NCBI GenBank assembly: GCA_902558095.1
Contig: CACECP010000003.1
Location: 62,001 to 126,000, forward strand
Direction of reading: 5' to 3'
Origin: an uncultured SAR86 cluster bacterium
Lineage (GTDB): Bacteria > Pseudomonadota > Gammaproteobacteria > Magnimaribacterales > D2472
DNA length: 64,000 nt
Position 1 is the first letter of the stretch. The number at the start of each line of letters is the position of its first letter. Below, piece by piece: positions 20,354-30,637 of the stretch. The notes beneath the pieces were generated by a model, which searched no databases, was not told where the DNA came from, and was given only the letters and a program-made list of their open reading frames with translations. The position numbers were made by a program, and so were the translations under genes.

Positions 20354-21712
20354 TTAAACTTTATATTTCTTTGAATAAAACAATAAAAGTAAAATAGAAG
20401 GTATTGTCATTAATGAGGTACAGACATAAAACAACATCCATGAGCTATCATTAACTCTCTCAATAATTGCCAGTGCTGAAACAACAACTGATTGAATAGT
20501 TACTGAATTCATTTCAAATGATTGATTAATATTGTTCAAAATATTTGAATCATTAAAAATATACTTTCTAAAGCCTTCTATTACAACGCCTGAGAAACCA
20601 GATAATATCTTACCTACTAACGTCATGATTGATGTTAATAATGCATATTGCACTGCAGTGTATTTCTTAGATACTAAGCTTGTTAAAAAAGTTATATTAA
20701 TAGTACCAACAACGCCAGCAGCAATACTATCTAATGCGACAATACTCGATAAAGTTAAAAGGTTCTTCTCGGAGATTGCGATGTAGGCAAAAAAGATATT
20801 GGTAAACATCACCAAAAATGCACCAATTAAAAGAGCGTTATATATATTGAATCTTTTTAAAAGAAAAGTACCTAAATAAAATCCAAAGATTGCAGCCGCC
20901 AAAGCAACAAATTTTACTACTAAAGCTATTTCATCTAGAGTAAATCCCATTTTTACATAAAAAACATTAGTGATTTGTCCAGTTACAATGTCTGTCAATC
21001 TGTATGTAGCAATAATTAGAAAAAGTATTGATATGGCATAAATTCCAAACCTTTTATAAAAATCTTTAAGCGGATTTATCAAAGAATTAATCAAATTTGA
21101 ACTTACAAGTTTAATATTCTTTTTCTCTTGAACTACAAAACAACCAAGAATTCCAAATACCATCATGAATGCCATCAACTGATATACAAATTCCCAACTT
21201 GTTCTTGAAGCAATAACCAATGCACCAGAGGTTGCCAGCAAGATTGCAATTCTATAACCGAGTTGATAGCCGGCAGCTAATTTCCCCTGTTCTTCTATTT
21301 TGGATAACTCTATTCTGAAAGCATCAACAGCGATATCATTGAACGATCCACATAAAGCAATTAAAAATGCAAAAAATGCAAATAAATTTAGATTTTCTTT
21401 TGGATTTATTAACGATAACATTAGGAGACCAAAAATAATTATTAATTGCATTAAGATAATCCAGCTTTTTCTTTTTCCATATTTGTTTAATATGGGTATT
21501 GAAAAATTATCAATTAAAGGTGCCCAAAAAACTTTTAGCGAATAAGTTAAAACTACCCAAGCAAAGAAACCTATTGTCTTAATATCAACATTAATAAATG
21601 CTAGCCAAGTTGCTAGAGTAGAAAAAATTAACATATATGGAAGGCCAGAAGCAAAGCCTAACAAGGTTATGCTCAAATATTTTTTATATGGTTTATTTAA
21701 TGCAGTACTCAT
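20354..21712 (-). CDS. ampG: AmpG-like MFS muropeptide permease
   Basis: LGFASGLPYMLIFSTLATWLAFINVDIKTIGFFAWV...KVFWAPLID; next to ampD. Confidence 0.85.
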   Translation of the reverse strand: MSTALNKPYKKYLSITLLGFASGLPYMLIFSTLATWLAFINVDIKTIGFFAWVVLTYSLKVFWAPLIDNFSIPILNKYGKRKSWIILMQLIIIFGLLMLSLINPKENLNLFAFFAFLIALCGSFNDIAVDAFRIELSKIEEQGKLAAGYQLGYRIAILLATSGALVIASRTSWEFVYQLMAFMMVFGILGCFVVQEKKNIKLVSSNLINSLINPLKDFYKRFGIYAISILFLIIATYRLTDIVTGQITNVFYVKMGFTLDEIALVVKFVALAAAIFGFYLGTFLLKRFNIYNALLIGAFLVMFTNIFFAYIAISEKNLLTLSSIVALDSIAAGVVGTINITFLTSLVSKKYTAVQYALLTSIMTLVGKILSGFSGVVIEGFRKYIFNDSNILNNINQSFEMNSVTIQSVVVSALAIIERVNDSSWMLFYVCTSLMTIPSILLLLFYSKKYKV

Positions 21713-22248
21713 AATGATTCAAGATATCTATTCCATTCAAAAAATCTTCCTGGATCAGTTTTTCTTCCTGGTGATATATCTGAATGACCTATAATATTTT
21801 CCTTGTTTGTTGAAGGATATCTTTCAATAATTGCCTTAGTTGCAATTATTAATGAACTATATTGCTCTTTTGAAAAAAAATCATCTTCTGATCCTTCAAG
21901 TTCGATGCCAATTGAATAATCATTGCAATCTGGAACTCCTCTAAAGATTGACTTTCCTGCATGCCATGCTCTTTTATTAAAAGGAACAAACTGAATTATT
22001 TCGCCATCTCGTTTTACGTAAAGATGAGAGGACACCTTAAGATCCTTGATACTCTCAAAATATTTATTATCTGAATTACGAAGTTTATTTAAAAAAAATT
22101 TTTCTACGTAATTACCGCCATATTTTTTTGGAGGTAAACTTATGCAATGAATAACAATTAAGCTGATGTTTTCTTCATTTGGTCTTTCGTTAAAATTTGG
22201 AGATTTTAGAAATTTTATATTCTTAAAAAGATGGTCTTCTATATCCAT
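21709..22248 (-). CDS. ampD: 1,6-anhydro-N-acetylmuramyl-L-alanine amidase AmpD
   Basis: SPNFNERPNEENISLIVIHCISLPP...SSHLYVKRDGEIIQFVPFNKRAWHAG...GHSDISPGRKTDPG. Confidence 0.92.
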   Translation of the reverse strand: MDIEDHLFKNIKFLKSPNFNERPNEENISLIVIHCISLPPKKYGGNYVEKFFLNKLRNSDNKYFESIKDLKVSSHLYVKRDGEIIQFVPFNKRAWHAGKSIFRGVPDCNDYSIGIELEGSEDDFFSKEQYSSLIIATKAIIERYPSTNKENIIGHSDISPGRKTDPGRFFEWNRYLESL

Positions 22249-23187
22249 TTATCTTAATTCTGCAGGGAGTTTAAAGTAAATATTTTCTTTATCTTCTCCA
22301 TGTTCCATTATTTTTGCACCAATATGGGCTTCAAGAGATTTTGCAATTTCAACAACTCTTGATTCAGGAGCAGATGCTCCTGCTGTAATCGAAATATTTG
22401 AACATGACGAAAGCTCTTCAAGATCCAAATCAGCAAATTCATCTATTAAGGCAGACTTACATCCACAATTTTCAGCTAATTCTTTTAATCGATTTGAGTT
22501 TGAGCTATTTTTTGAACCAACAACAATAATATAATCAGATTCTAAAGCCAATTGTTTAACAGCATCTTGTCTATTTTGTGTTGCATAACAAATGTCATCT
22601 TTTTTAGGAAGATTAATATTAGGAAATTTGCTTTTTAAAATATCAATAATAGCTACGGTCTCATCAACACTTAAAGTGGTCTGTGTTACCAATGCTATTT
22701 CTCTTGTGTTTTCAATTTGCAAATTTCTAGCATCTTTTTCATCCTGAACTAAATATATATTGCTGTTTTTTGAATTAACATGTCGCCCCATAGTACCTTC
22801 CACTTCTGGATGACCCTCATGACCAATTAATATAATGTCTCTATTGGCTTTTGCATGTTTGATGACTTCCATATGGACTTTTGTTACCAGAGGACAAGTT
22901 GCATCAAAATAATTTAAATTTCTAGATTTTGTAGTTTCTTCAACTTCACTTGAAACACCATGAGCACTAAATATTACAAGAGAGTTATCAGGTATTTCAT
23001 CAATGTTTTCAACAAAAATTGCCCCTTTCTTTTTTAAATCATTTACAACAACTTTATTATGGACAACTTCATGTTTTACATATACTGGTGCTCCGTAAAT
23101 ATCTAATGCTTTATTAACAATATCTATTGCTCTATCAACGCCAGCACAAAAACCTCTTGGATTAGCTAGTTTTATCTCTTTGTTCAT
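22249..23187 (-). CDS. ispH: 4-hydroxy-3-methylbut-2-enyl diphosphate reductase
   Basis: LANPRGFCAGVDRAIDIV, VKHEVVHNK, FSAHGVS, DATCPLVTKVH, ASAPE. Confidence 0.96.
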   Translation of the reverse strand: MNKEIKLANPRGFCAGVDRAIDIVNKALDIYGAPVYVKHEVVHNKVVVNDLKKKGAIFVENIDEIPDNSLVIFSAHGVSSEVEETTKSRNLNYFDATCPLVTKVHMEVIKHAKANRDIILIGHEGHPEVEGTMGRHVNSKNSNIYLVQDEKDARNLQIENTREIALVTQTTLSVDETVAIIDILKSKFPNINLPKKDDICYATQNRQDAVKQLALESDYIIVVGSKNSSNSNRLKELAENCGCKSALIDEFADLDLEELSSCSNISITAGASAPESRVVEIAKSLEAHIGAKIMEHGEDKENIYFKLPAELR

Positions 23188-23677
23188 CTTTTATCTTATA
23201 AATAATTTCAAAGTATATAATTAAAATTGCACCTATTGTTATAAATAAATCTGCTAAATTAAAAACAAAAAATGAAAAATTCATTATTTCTAAATGCAAA
23301 AAGTCTGTAACTTGTCCATCATTTATTCGATCAAGTATGTTTCCTAAAGCGCCACCAGTTATAAAAGACAGCGCAATCTTTTTTTTAAAATTTTCTTCTT
23401 TATAAATTAACCATACAAGATAAATACTTATCAAAAGAGTTAATATTAATAAAGCATAGGACACATAAATTCCTTCATCGTCTAACATGCCAAAAGCAAT
23501 TCCAGAGTTATAAATTAATAAAAGATCTATGAATGGAAAAAATGTTTCATTTAATTGTCCCTGTTCAAGATTATTCAAAGCCAGTTCTTTTGAAGAAAAA
23601 TCTAGAACTATAAGAAATATAATAAATAAAATAATTTTAATTTTAGACAAAACTTCTTTGTTCACCCTCTTCATCAA
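23162..23677 (-). CDS. lspA: Lipoprotein signal peptidase
   Basis: IVLDFSSKELALNNL, NSGIAFGML, GGALGNILDRINDGQVTDFLH. Confidence 0.92.
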   Translation of the reverse strand: MMKRVNKEVLSKIKIILFIIFLIVLDFSSKELALNNLEQGQLNETFFPFIDLLLIYNSGIAFGMLDDEGIYVSYALLILTLLISIYLVWLIYKEENFKKKIALSFITGGALGNILDRINDGQVTDFLHLEIMNFSFFVFNLADLFITIGAILIIYFEIIYKIKDEQRDKTS

Positions 23678-26414
23678 TATTAGTAATACATCTGTGACAA
23701 ATTTCTTTATGAATACTGCTCTTTCCTACTGAAATGTCTCTATGCCAACACCGAGTGCATTTGTCATGTTCTGAATTTGTAATAACAATATTTAAAGAAG
23801 ATTCTTTTTTTATATTTGCTTCTGAACATATAAAAAGAAAATGAAGTTCATTACCTAATTTTTCTAAAATTTTAAAATCTTCATCATTTGCTCCAATATT
23901 TACAATCGCATCAAGTGATCCTTTAAGTTTATTATCATTTCTAAGTTTTTCTATGGATTGATTAACAGAATCTTTTATTTCAAAAAGCCTTTTCCATTCA
24001 TCGGAATCAATCTTTGAATTGCTATTATTGTTGTTACTAAGATAATTTGAGAGGAATACTGACTCCTCTTGATTAATAAGATCTGAACACGATTGCCATA
24101 TTTCTTCAGCAGTATATGAAAGAATTGGTGCTATTAGTCTAATTAAAATATTTAATAATTCTTCTAAGCTTGTTTGGCATGACCTTCTTGCCAATGAATC
24201 AGTTTTACATGTATATAATCTATCTTTAACGATATCTAAGTAAATGCCTCCAAGCTCATTTACGCAGAAATTATGAATGTTTTGAACAACTTTATGATAT
24301 GAATATGAGTTATATAAATCCAATACTTTTTCTTGAAGTTTGCTTGCTTCAATAATTATCCATTTATCTAACTCGACTCGATTTTCGAAATCAATTTTAT
24401 TTTTAGTAGAAAAATCATTTATATTTCCAAGAATAAATCTAAAAGTATTTCGTATTCTTCTATATTGATCAGATGCTTGTTTTAGAATTTCATCTGAAGC
24501 GACCATCTCACTCCTAAAATCAGTAGATGCAACCCATAATCTTAATATGTCTGCGCCTAAGTTGTCCCAAACCTTCTGAGGTGAAACAACATTACCCAGT
24601 GATTTTGATTGTTTTCTTCCATTCTCATCAACTACAAATCCGTGAGTTAATACTGACTTATATGGCGCATCTCCATTTATAGCAATACTAGTTAATAAAG
24701 ATGACTGGAACCACCCCCTGTGCTGATCCGATCCTTCTAAATATAGATCAGCTACAATGTCTTCATCAAAATGCTTTGAGGATACTGCATAATGAGTTAC
24801 ACCTGAGTCAAACCAAACATCTAAAGAATCCTTAATTTTTATGTAATTATCAGCATCGGATATAAAATCTTTTAGATCTAATTTGTCCCAAATTGAGATG
24901 CCATTCTTTTCAATTTCATTTGCAAATAAGTGAAATAGTTTTGATTGATCTGGATGAATTTCACCAGTTTCTTTATGAACAACCAGGGTTATTGGAACTC
25001 CCCAGTTCCTTTGTCTTGAAATACACCAGTCAGGTCTATCTTCTAACATGGATTCAATCCTTTGAAGCCCCCATGAAGGTTCCCAGCTTACAGTGTCAAT
25101 TGTTTTTTTTGCATCATTTAGTAAATTATTTTTATCCATTGAAATGAACCATTGAGGAGTAGAGGTAAAAATAAGTGGAGTTTTATGTCTCCAACAATGA
25201 GGATATGAATGGCTATATTCCTCAAGACTGACAAGAGAATTTGTTTCTTTTAATTTTTCTATAACTAATGGATCTGCTTTCACAGCAGGCAAACCTTTCA
25301 AAAAATCAATTTCATCTTTAAAAAGCCCTAAGCTATTCATCGCTTTTATTGGCCTAATATTATTTTTCTTACATATTAGATGATCATCAACGCCGTGAGC
25401 AGGTGCAGTATGCACGCATCCTGTTCCAGTCTCTGTCGTGACATGATCACCATGAAGTAATACTGATTTTCTATCTAAAAAAGGATGTAGGAGTTGAATA
25501 TCTGAAATTAATTTACCAGGTACCTTGGATATTTCTGTGCCAACCTTTCCCCATCTTTCCATGCATTCATCAATCATTTCAGAAGCAATAACTACGTGCG
25601 TATCATCAACATTTATCAATGAATAATCTAACTCTGCATTAATACAAACCGCAACATTTGATGGGATAGTCCATGGTGTGGTCGTCCAAATTACAAAAGA
25701 AATTGATTCTGGTTTATTTGTATTAAAAATATCTTTCAACTTGGATATTGATTCTTTGTCAGCTTCAAATGAAACATCAATAGATTTTGAAGTTTTATCC
25801 TTATACTCAACTTCTGCTTCAGCCAAAGCAGAACCACAGTCCTGACACCAATGAACTGGTTTTTCACCTTTTTCAATGTGTCCAGCATCATAGATCTTTC
25901 CTAATGCCCTTACAACATCTGCCTCAAAATTTGAATCAAGGGATTTATATGGATTGTCCCAATCACCTAATATTCCTAGTCTTTTAAAATCATTTAATTG
26001 ATTATTTATTTGTGATTCTGCATATTCTTTGCAGGCATTTTGAAAAGTTTCTTTATTCTTAACTAAATCGCTATTTTTACCATGCTTCTTTTCAACATTT
26101 AACTCAATCGGTAGTCCATGACAGTCCCAACCAGGAATGAATGGTGCGTTTAAGCCCTGAAGTGTCTTATTCTTGATAGTTATATCTTTTAAAACTTTGT
26201 TTACTGAATGACCAAGATGGATTGATCCATTGGCATACGGAGGCCCATCATGAAGTAAAAACAATTTTCTATCTTCGTATTTTTGTCTAATTTTTTTGTA
26301 AAGATTTTTTTTCTCCCATAAATCAAGAATTTCAGGCTCCTTTTTTGGTAAACCAGCTTTCATTGAAAAATCTGTTTCAGGTAGATTTAATGTATCTCTA
26401 TAATTAATAGTCAT
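23643..26414 (-). CDS. ileS: Isoleucyl-tRNA synthetase
   Basis: HDGPPYANGSIHLGHSVNKVLKD, GWDCHGLPIE, KSLGNVVSP; C-terminal Zn motif CTRCWHRD. Confidence 0.97.
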   Translation of the reverse strand: MTINYRDTLNLPETDFSMKAGLPKKEPEILDLWEKKNLYKKIRQKYEDRKLFLLHDGPPYANGSIHLGHSVNKVLKDITIKNKTLQGLNAPFIPGWDCHGLPIELNVEKKHGKNSDLVKNKETFQNACKEYAESQINNQLNDFKRLGILGDWDNPYKSLDSNFEADVVRALGKIYDAGHIEKGEKPVHWCQDCGSALAEAEVEYKDKTSKSIDVSFEADKESISKLKDIFNTNKPESISFVIWTTTPWTIPSNVAVCINAELDYSLINVDDTHVVIASEMIDECMERWGKVGTEISKVPGKLISDIQLLHPFLDRKSVLLHGDHVTTETGTGCVHTAPAHGVDDHLICKKNNIRPIKAMNSLGLFKDEIDFLKGLPAVKADPLVIEKLKETNSLVSLEEYSHSYPHCWRHKTPLIFTSTPQWFISMDKNNLLNDAKKTIDTVSWEPSWGLQRIESMLEDRPDWCISRQRNWGVPITLVVHKETGEIHPDQSKLFHLFANEIEKNGISIWDKLDLKDFISDADNYIKIKDSLDVWFDSGVTHYAVSSKHFDEDIVADLYLEGSDQHRGWFQSSLLTSIAINGDAPYKSVLTHGFVVDENGRKQSKSLGNVVSPQKVWDNLGADILRLWVASTDFRSEMVASDEILKQASDQYRRIRNTFRFILGNINDFSTKNKIDFENRVELDKWIIIEASKLQEKVLDLYNSYSYHKVVQNIHNFCVNELGGIYLDIVKDRLYTCKTDSLARRSCQTSLEELLNILIRLIAPILSYTAEEIWQSCSDLINQEESVFLSNYLSNNNNSNSKIDSDEWKRLFEIKDSVNQSIEKLRNDNKLKGSLDAIVNIGANDEDFKILEKLGNELHFLFICSEANIKKESSLNIVITNSEHDKCTRCWHRDISVGKSSIHKEICHRCITNIDEEGEQRSFV

Positions 26415-27366
26415 TTGAATTATTTAAAAATTTTTTAGCAATTAAGATATCCTGTTGAATTTGCAATTTTAACATGTCTAAATTATCAAATTTCTTTTCA
26501 TCTCTTATTTTTTTTATAAATTTAATTGTTACTCTCTGAGAGTAGATATCATCATTAAAATCAAATAAATGAACCTCTAGAACAGGGTGTTTTCCACCAA
26601 CAGTCGGCCTTAAACCCATATTAGCTATTCCTTTGAAATCATTATTTTCAAGACTGCACTCAACTGCATAAACTCCTTTTATAGGAAGCTTTTGTTTTGG
26701 TAGCCATAAATTTGCAGTTGGTACATCAATTGTTCTACCTAAATGTTGGCCGTGTACAACTTTGCCAGAGAAAGTATATGGCCTACCAAGAAGTTCTTCT
26801 GCAAGCTTAAAATCATCATTTGCAAGTGCTTTCCTTATTCTAGTACTACTTACACGCTCACCTTTGTAAATTATTGTATCTGTATTTTCAACTAGGATCT
26901 TTTTTTCTTTTCCCCATTCTCTCAATTGATTTGTATCTCCTGCTCTATTAGTACCAAATCTGAAGTCATCTCCAACAGTAAAGCTAGCAAGGTTTATCGA
27001 ATCCAATATTTCAGAAATAAAAACTTCTGGTGACATATTTCTAAGTGAGTTATTAAATTTAAGGAAAAAAGCAAAATCAATACCATTTTTATTTAACTGA
27101 TTGAACTTTTCTCTCCATGAACAGATTCTGGGAGGAATCTTATTTTTGATATTGTTTTTTGTTGCAAAATATTCTGAAGCGTGTGGTTCAGTAAAGAATA
27201 CAATTGTTTTAGAGTTGAATATTTTTGAATTATCTTTTATTTTTTTTATGACAGCTTGGTGGCCTAAATGTAATCCATCAAAATTTCCAATAGTTCCAGA
27301 AAGTTTCACATCTTTAAATCTTAATTTAAATAAATCAAGATTTTGTTGTCCTCTAATTAAATACAT
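26404..27366 (-). CDS. ribF: Bifunctional riboflavin kinase/FAD synthetase
   Basis: TIGNFDGLHLGHQAVI, VSSTRIRKAL, GRPYTFSGKVVHGQHLGRTIDVPTANL. Confidence 0.95.
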   Translation of the reverse strand: MYLIRGQQNLDLFKLRFKDVKLSGTIGNFDGLHLGHQAVIKKIKDNSKIFNSKTIVFFTEPHASEYFATKNNIKNKIPPRICSWREKFNQLNKNGIDFAFFLKFNNSLRNMSPEVFISEILDSINLASFTVGDDFRFGTNRAGDTNQLREWGKEKKILVENTDTIIYKGERVSSTRIRKALANDDFKLAEELLGRPYTFSGKVVHGQHLGRTIDVPTANLWLPKQKLPIKGVYAVECSLENNDFKGIANMGLRPTVGGKHPVLEVHLFDFNDDIYSQRVTIKFIKKIRDEKKFDNLDMLKLQIQQDILIAKKFLNNSNDY

Positions 27367-27367
27367 A

Positions 27368-28933
27368 TCAATCTAATATTTCCTTAAGTGGCTGTTTATA
27401 TATAAATCTAGCAACAGAAAAATATACGATTATTGAGATTATTATTTCAGCTAATAGATAAAGTATTCTTTCTATTTGACTTAATTCTATAAAGTTAACC
27501 CATGAGGTAAAGAAATATAGAAAGATAATAAGAGATGTACTTGATAGTAAAACCATACAATTAAATCTGTTAAATATACTTTTAATCTCTATAAAACCAT
27601 CTTTATACAAAATTATTTCAAGAATAAAGACGCTTATTAATGCAGATATTGAACTCCCAATAGCTATTCCGACATGACCAAAACCATAAACAAAAGCTAA
27701 AATATAATTTAAAGCAGCATTCAACAACAAGGATAAAATTGCAACATACATAGGTGTTTTTGTATTTTTTTGTGCAAAAAATGCTGGAGTCAGAACCTTC
27801 ATAAGCATGAAGAATGGAAGCCCAATAGAAAATGCTATTAAGCTATAGGAAGATTTAAAAACATCTAATTGAGTGAACTCTCCCCTATAAAAGATTGCAC
27901 TAATTATATCTTCAGCACAAAACATCAAACCTATTAGAGAAGGAATACCGATAAACAAAACAAATCTTTGTCCCTTTTGTAAGGTATTAATAAAAATTTT
28001 TCTCTCACTAATCACATCTAATTTAGATAATGTTGGTAAAAGAACTGTTCCGATACCAATTGCAAATATCCCCATCGGAAACTGAACAAGCCTATCAGAA
28101 ACATATAACCAAGTTGGGCTTCCTGTTTCAAGCAATGATGCGAAAATAGTATCTATCAACAAATTAATTTGTATTATGCCTCCAGCTAAAATTGCTGGAA
28201 AAATTACAATAAAAAACTTTTTAACTCCCTCATTCTTAAAATTTAATTTTGGTACAGGCAATCTATTTATGCTTCTTAGGGGCGCTATTTGTATTAATAG
28301 TTGTACAAAACCAGCAAGTAATACCCCCCAAGCTAGTACAAAAATTTCAATTTCATATTTTGGGGCAATAAATACAGCTGCAATAATTAAAGATAAATTA
28401 AAAACTACTGGAGTAAATGCTGGAATTGAAAATTTTTGATGAGTGTTTTGAATTCCACCAGCGAAAGCTACTAATGAAATCAATGCTAAATACGGAAACA
28501 TTATTCTTAAAACTTTTACAGATATATCTTGTTTGATTGGATCAAAATAGAAACCTGGAGCAAACAAAAAGATAAAAATTGGTGCAAAAACTAAAACCAA
28601 TAATGTGAAAACAAATAAGCAAAGCAACAATGTACCTGCGATAGAATTTAAAAACTCATTTGTTTTAAAATGGTTATTTTCTTTTTCATACTCTGCATAT
28701 ATTGGAACAAAAGCTTGATTGAAAGCTCCTTCAGCAAAAAAACGTCTAAATAAATTTGGAATTCTCAAGCAAATTACAAAAATATCATGAAGAAATGATG
28801 CTCCAAGTAGATTGGTTGTAAAGACATCTCTTAACAGCCCAAAGAATCTTGAAAAACTTGTGCCAGTAATAACTTTCTTCAAATTACTAAGAATGTTAAG
28901 AGGTCTACCCCGATTATTATGTATCTTGTTCAA
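27368..28933 (-). CDS. murJ: Lipid II flippase MurJ (start uncertain; TTG starts only)
   Basis: [39 protein letters not shown]; next to ribF. Confidence 0.93.
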   Translation of the reverse strand: MNKIHNNRGRPLNILSNLKKVITGTSFSRFFGLLRDVFTTNLLGASFLHDIFVICLRIPNLFRRFFAEGAFNQAFVPIYAEYEKENNHFKTNEFLNSIAGTLLLCLFVFTLLVLVFAPIFIFLFAPGFYFDPIKQDISVKVLRIMFPYLALISLVAFAGGIQNTHQKFSIPAFTPVVFNLSLIIAAVFIAPKYEIEIFVLAWGVLLAGFVQLLIQIAPLRSINRLPVPKLNFKNEGVKKFFIVIFPAILAGGIIQINLLIDTIFASLLETGSPTWLYVSDRLVQFPMGIFAIGIGTVLLPTLSKLDVISERKIFINTLQKGQRFVLFIGIPSLIGLMFCAEDIISAIFYRGEFTQLDVFKSSYSLIAFSIGLPFFMLMKVLTPAFFAQKNTKTPMYVAILSLLLNAALNYILAFVYGFGHVGIAIGSSISALISVFILEIILYKDGFIEIKSIFNRFNCMVLLSSTSLIIFLYFFTSWVNFIELSQIERILYLLAEIIISIIVYFSVARFIYKQPLKEILD

Positions 28934-29312
28934 AATCTAAGGATGCCGAATTTATGCAATATCTTAGTCCGGTAGGCATTGGACCATCATTAAATACATG
29001 ACCTAGATGTGCATCACATTTTGCGCACTTAACCTCTATTCTTTTCATACCAAATGAATTGTCCTCAAATTCGTTAATAAAATTTTCATCTTTAGGCAAG
29101 AAAAAACTTGGCCAACCACAACCTGAATCAAATTTAGTATCTGACTGAAATAACTCTTGACCGCAACAGATACATTTATAATTTCCTTGACCCTTGAAGT
29201 CCCAATATTTTCCAGTATAAGGTCTTTCCGTTCCAGATTGTCTAGTAACTCTATAACTCTCATCATTAAGCAAAGTTTTCCACTCATCATCAGTTTTGAC
29301 AATTTTTGACAT
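28917..29312 (-). CDS. msrB: Peptide-methionine (R)-S-oxide reductase
   Basis: [37 protein letters not shown]-like Zn motif, RYCINSASL. Confidence 0.94.
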   Translation of the reverse strand: MSKIVKTDDEWKTLLNDESYRVTRQSGTERPYTGKYWDFKGQGNYKCICCGQELFQSDTKFDSGCGWPSFFLPKDENFINEFEDNSFGMKRIEVKCAKCDAHLGHVFNDGPMPTGLRYCINSASLDFEQDT

Positions 29313-29354
29313 GTACTAATTGTAAATAAAAAGAAGTTATATAGGTAGGTATTA

Positions 29355-29744
29355 TTAAACGGCTTTTGAATTGATATAAATATTATCTGTGTATGTAAAA
29401 AAATCATTAAGAAGATTTTCAGTTGGCTTATAGATCCTTCTTCTCTTATCAACTTGAGAGCTAGTTTCGCTTATATAATTAAGCTTAACTGCCTGTTTAA
29501 GAACTTGTAAACGTTTTATTCTGGATGCATATTTTTTTGGGACAAGAGAAATAGCATATTCTTGAGATATTTCATTCCCTTCTAAATATTCCCACATAAA
29601 ACTCATTAAAAAATAAAATCTATAGGTATCTGCATGAAAAAAATTTAGGAAATCTGGATTTTTTGGGTTATCAATGACTTGAGTAAGAACGTTTTTAATT
29701 AATTTTCTTGCTCTATAAATAGATCTGTTATTATCTTTGTCCAC
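29355..29744 (-). CDS. Hypothetical protein, possible winged-helix (MarR-like) regulator
   Basis: C-terminal RRRIYKPTENLLNDFF resembles a winged-helix wing/dimerisation segment; no strong family motif. Confidence 0.5.
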   Translation of the reverse strand: MDKDNNRSIYRARKLIKNVLTQVIDNPKNPDFLNFFHADTYRFYFLMSFMWEYLEGNEISQEYAISLVPKKYASRIKRLQVLKQAVKLNYISETSSQVDKRRRIYKPTENLLNDFFTYTDNIYINSKAV

Positions 29745-29856
29745 ACTTGCCTCATTTTATTAAAGTCGCATACCTTATTTAATGCAATTTGTGTGCCAAA
29801 TTATTAATAAATAATATATATAAATAATATAAATGATAATAACATTTATCTAATAA

Positions 29857-30576
29857 TTAATGAGAATTATCCGGATTAAATTTGCTTTTTATCCAGTTTA
29901 AAAAAGAATTTTCCTTTAAAGTATATCTGTCTAGCATATCAAAGTCATGTGCAAGTTTTTTGGGATCGTTGAAAAAATCTTTTCTAGTATTAAATTCTTT
30001 TTCATCAAGGCTTCTTATAAACTTAGCTGGGTTTCCAGCATAAATACAATTTTCGGGAACATCTTTTGTTACAACAGAACCTGCTCCAATGATACTATTT
30101 TTACCAATCGTTACTCCTTTGCAAATTATTGCACTATCACCAATCCAAACATTTTCTTTAATGTTTATTGGTTTTGTTTTTCCTACAGGCTCTGCTCTGT
30201 CATATATACCATGCCAATCTGCATCAGAAATATATGCACCGTGAGCAATCATACAGGCATCACCTATTTCAATTTTTTCAGCAGCCATAATACGTACTCC
30301 CGGAGTAATTAAAGAATATTTACCAATAATTATTTCGCCCTGGTTATCACCTATATTCCAAGATGTAAATTGAATATTTGCATCACTTGCTCCTATCAAT
30401 GTTGGATAGTCATCTATATGAACGCTGTTACCAAAAACTTTGATATATCTGGGTTTAAAGTAAGCTCCACCTTTACCCAAATATTTAAATTGTGGTTTTA
30501 AAAAATGATTAACGTATATTTTATTAACTTTTGTGCTAAATTTTTTTAGCCAATATGGTCTATTATCTTTTCTGAT
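29857..30576 (-). CDS. Acyltransferase, left-handed beta-helix hexapeptide family; probable non-canonical start at 30576 (ORF track starts at TTG 30480)
   Basis: Hexapeptide repeats (GDACMIAHGAYI, NVWIGDSAIICKGVTIGKNSIIGAGSVVTKDVPENCIYAGNPAKFI); in-frame upstream coding NRPYWLKKFSTKVNKIYVNHFLKPQFKYLGKGG with AGGAG at 30583-30587. Confidence 0.8.
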   Translation of the reverse strand: MRKDNRPYWLKKFSTKVNKIYVNHFLKPQFKYLGKGGAYFKPRYIKVFGNSVHIDDYPTLIGASDANIQFTSWNIGDNQGEIIIGKYSLITPGVRIMAAEKIEIGDACMIAHGAYISDADWHGIYDRAEPVGKTKPINIKENVWIGDSAIICKGVTIGKNSIIGAGSVVTKDVPENCIYAGNPAKFIRSLDEKEFNTRKDFFNDPKKLAHDFDMLDRYTLKENSFLNWIKSKFNPDNSH

Positions 30577-30637
30577 ATAAATCTCCTAATAAATATTTTT
30601 CTTATGCTAAAGTAGCAAAAAATATTTCCAATTTAAA

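Noticed and set aside
28917-28933. murJ/msrB 17-nt overlap as a recoding signal
   Set aside because: MurJ conserved sequence starts further in and an internal TTG is available, so the overlap is probably a start-site choice artefact.
29045-29452. 135-aa minus-strand ORF overlapping msrB and the 29355-29744 ORF
   Set aside because: Overlaps the well-supported msrB in another frame and has no recognisable motifs; shadow ORF.
29945-30312. 121-aa + strand ORF opposite the acyltransferase
   Set aside because: Antisense shadow of the hexapeptide-repeat gene.
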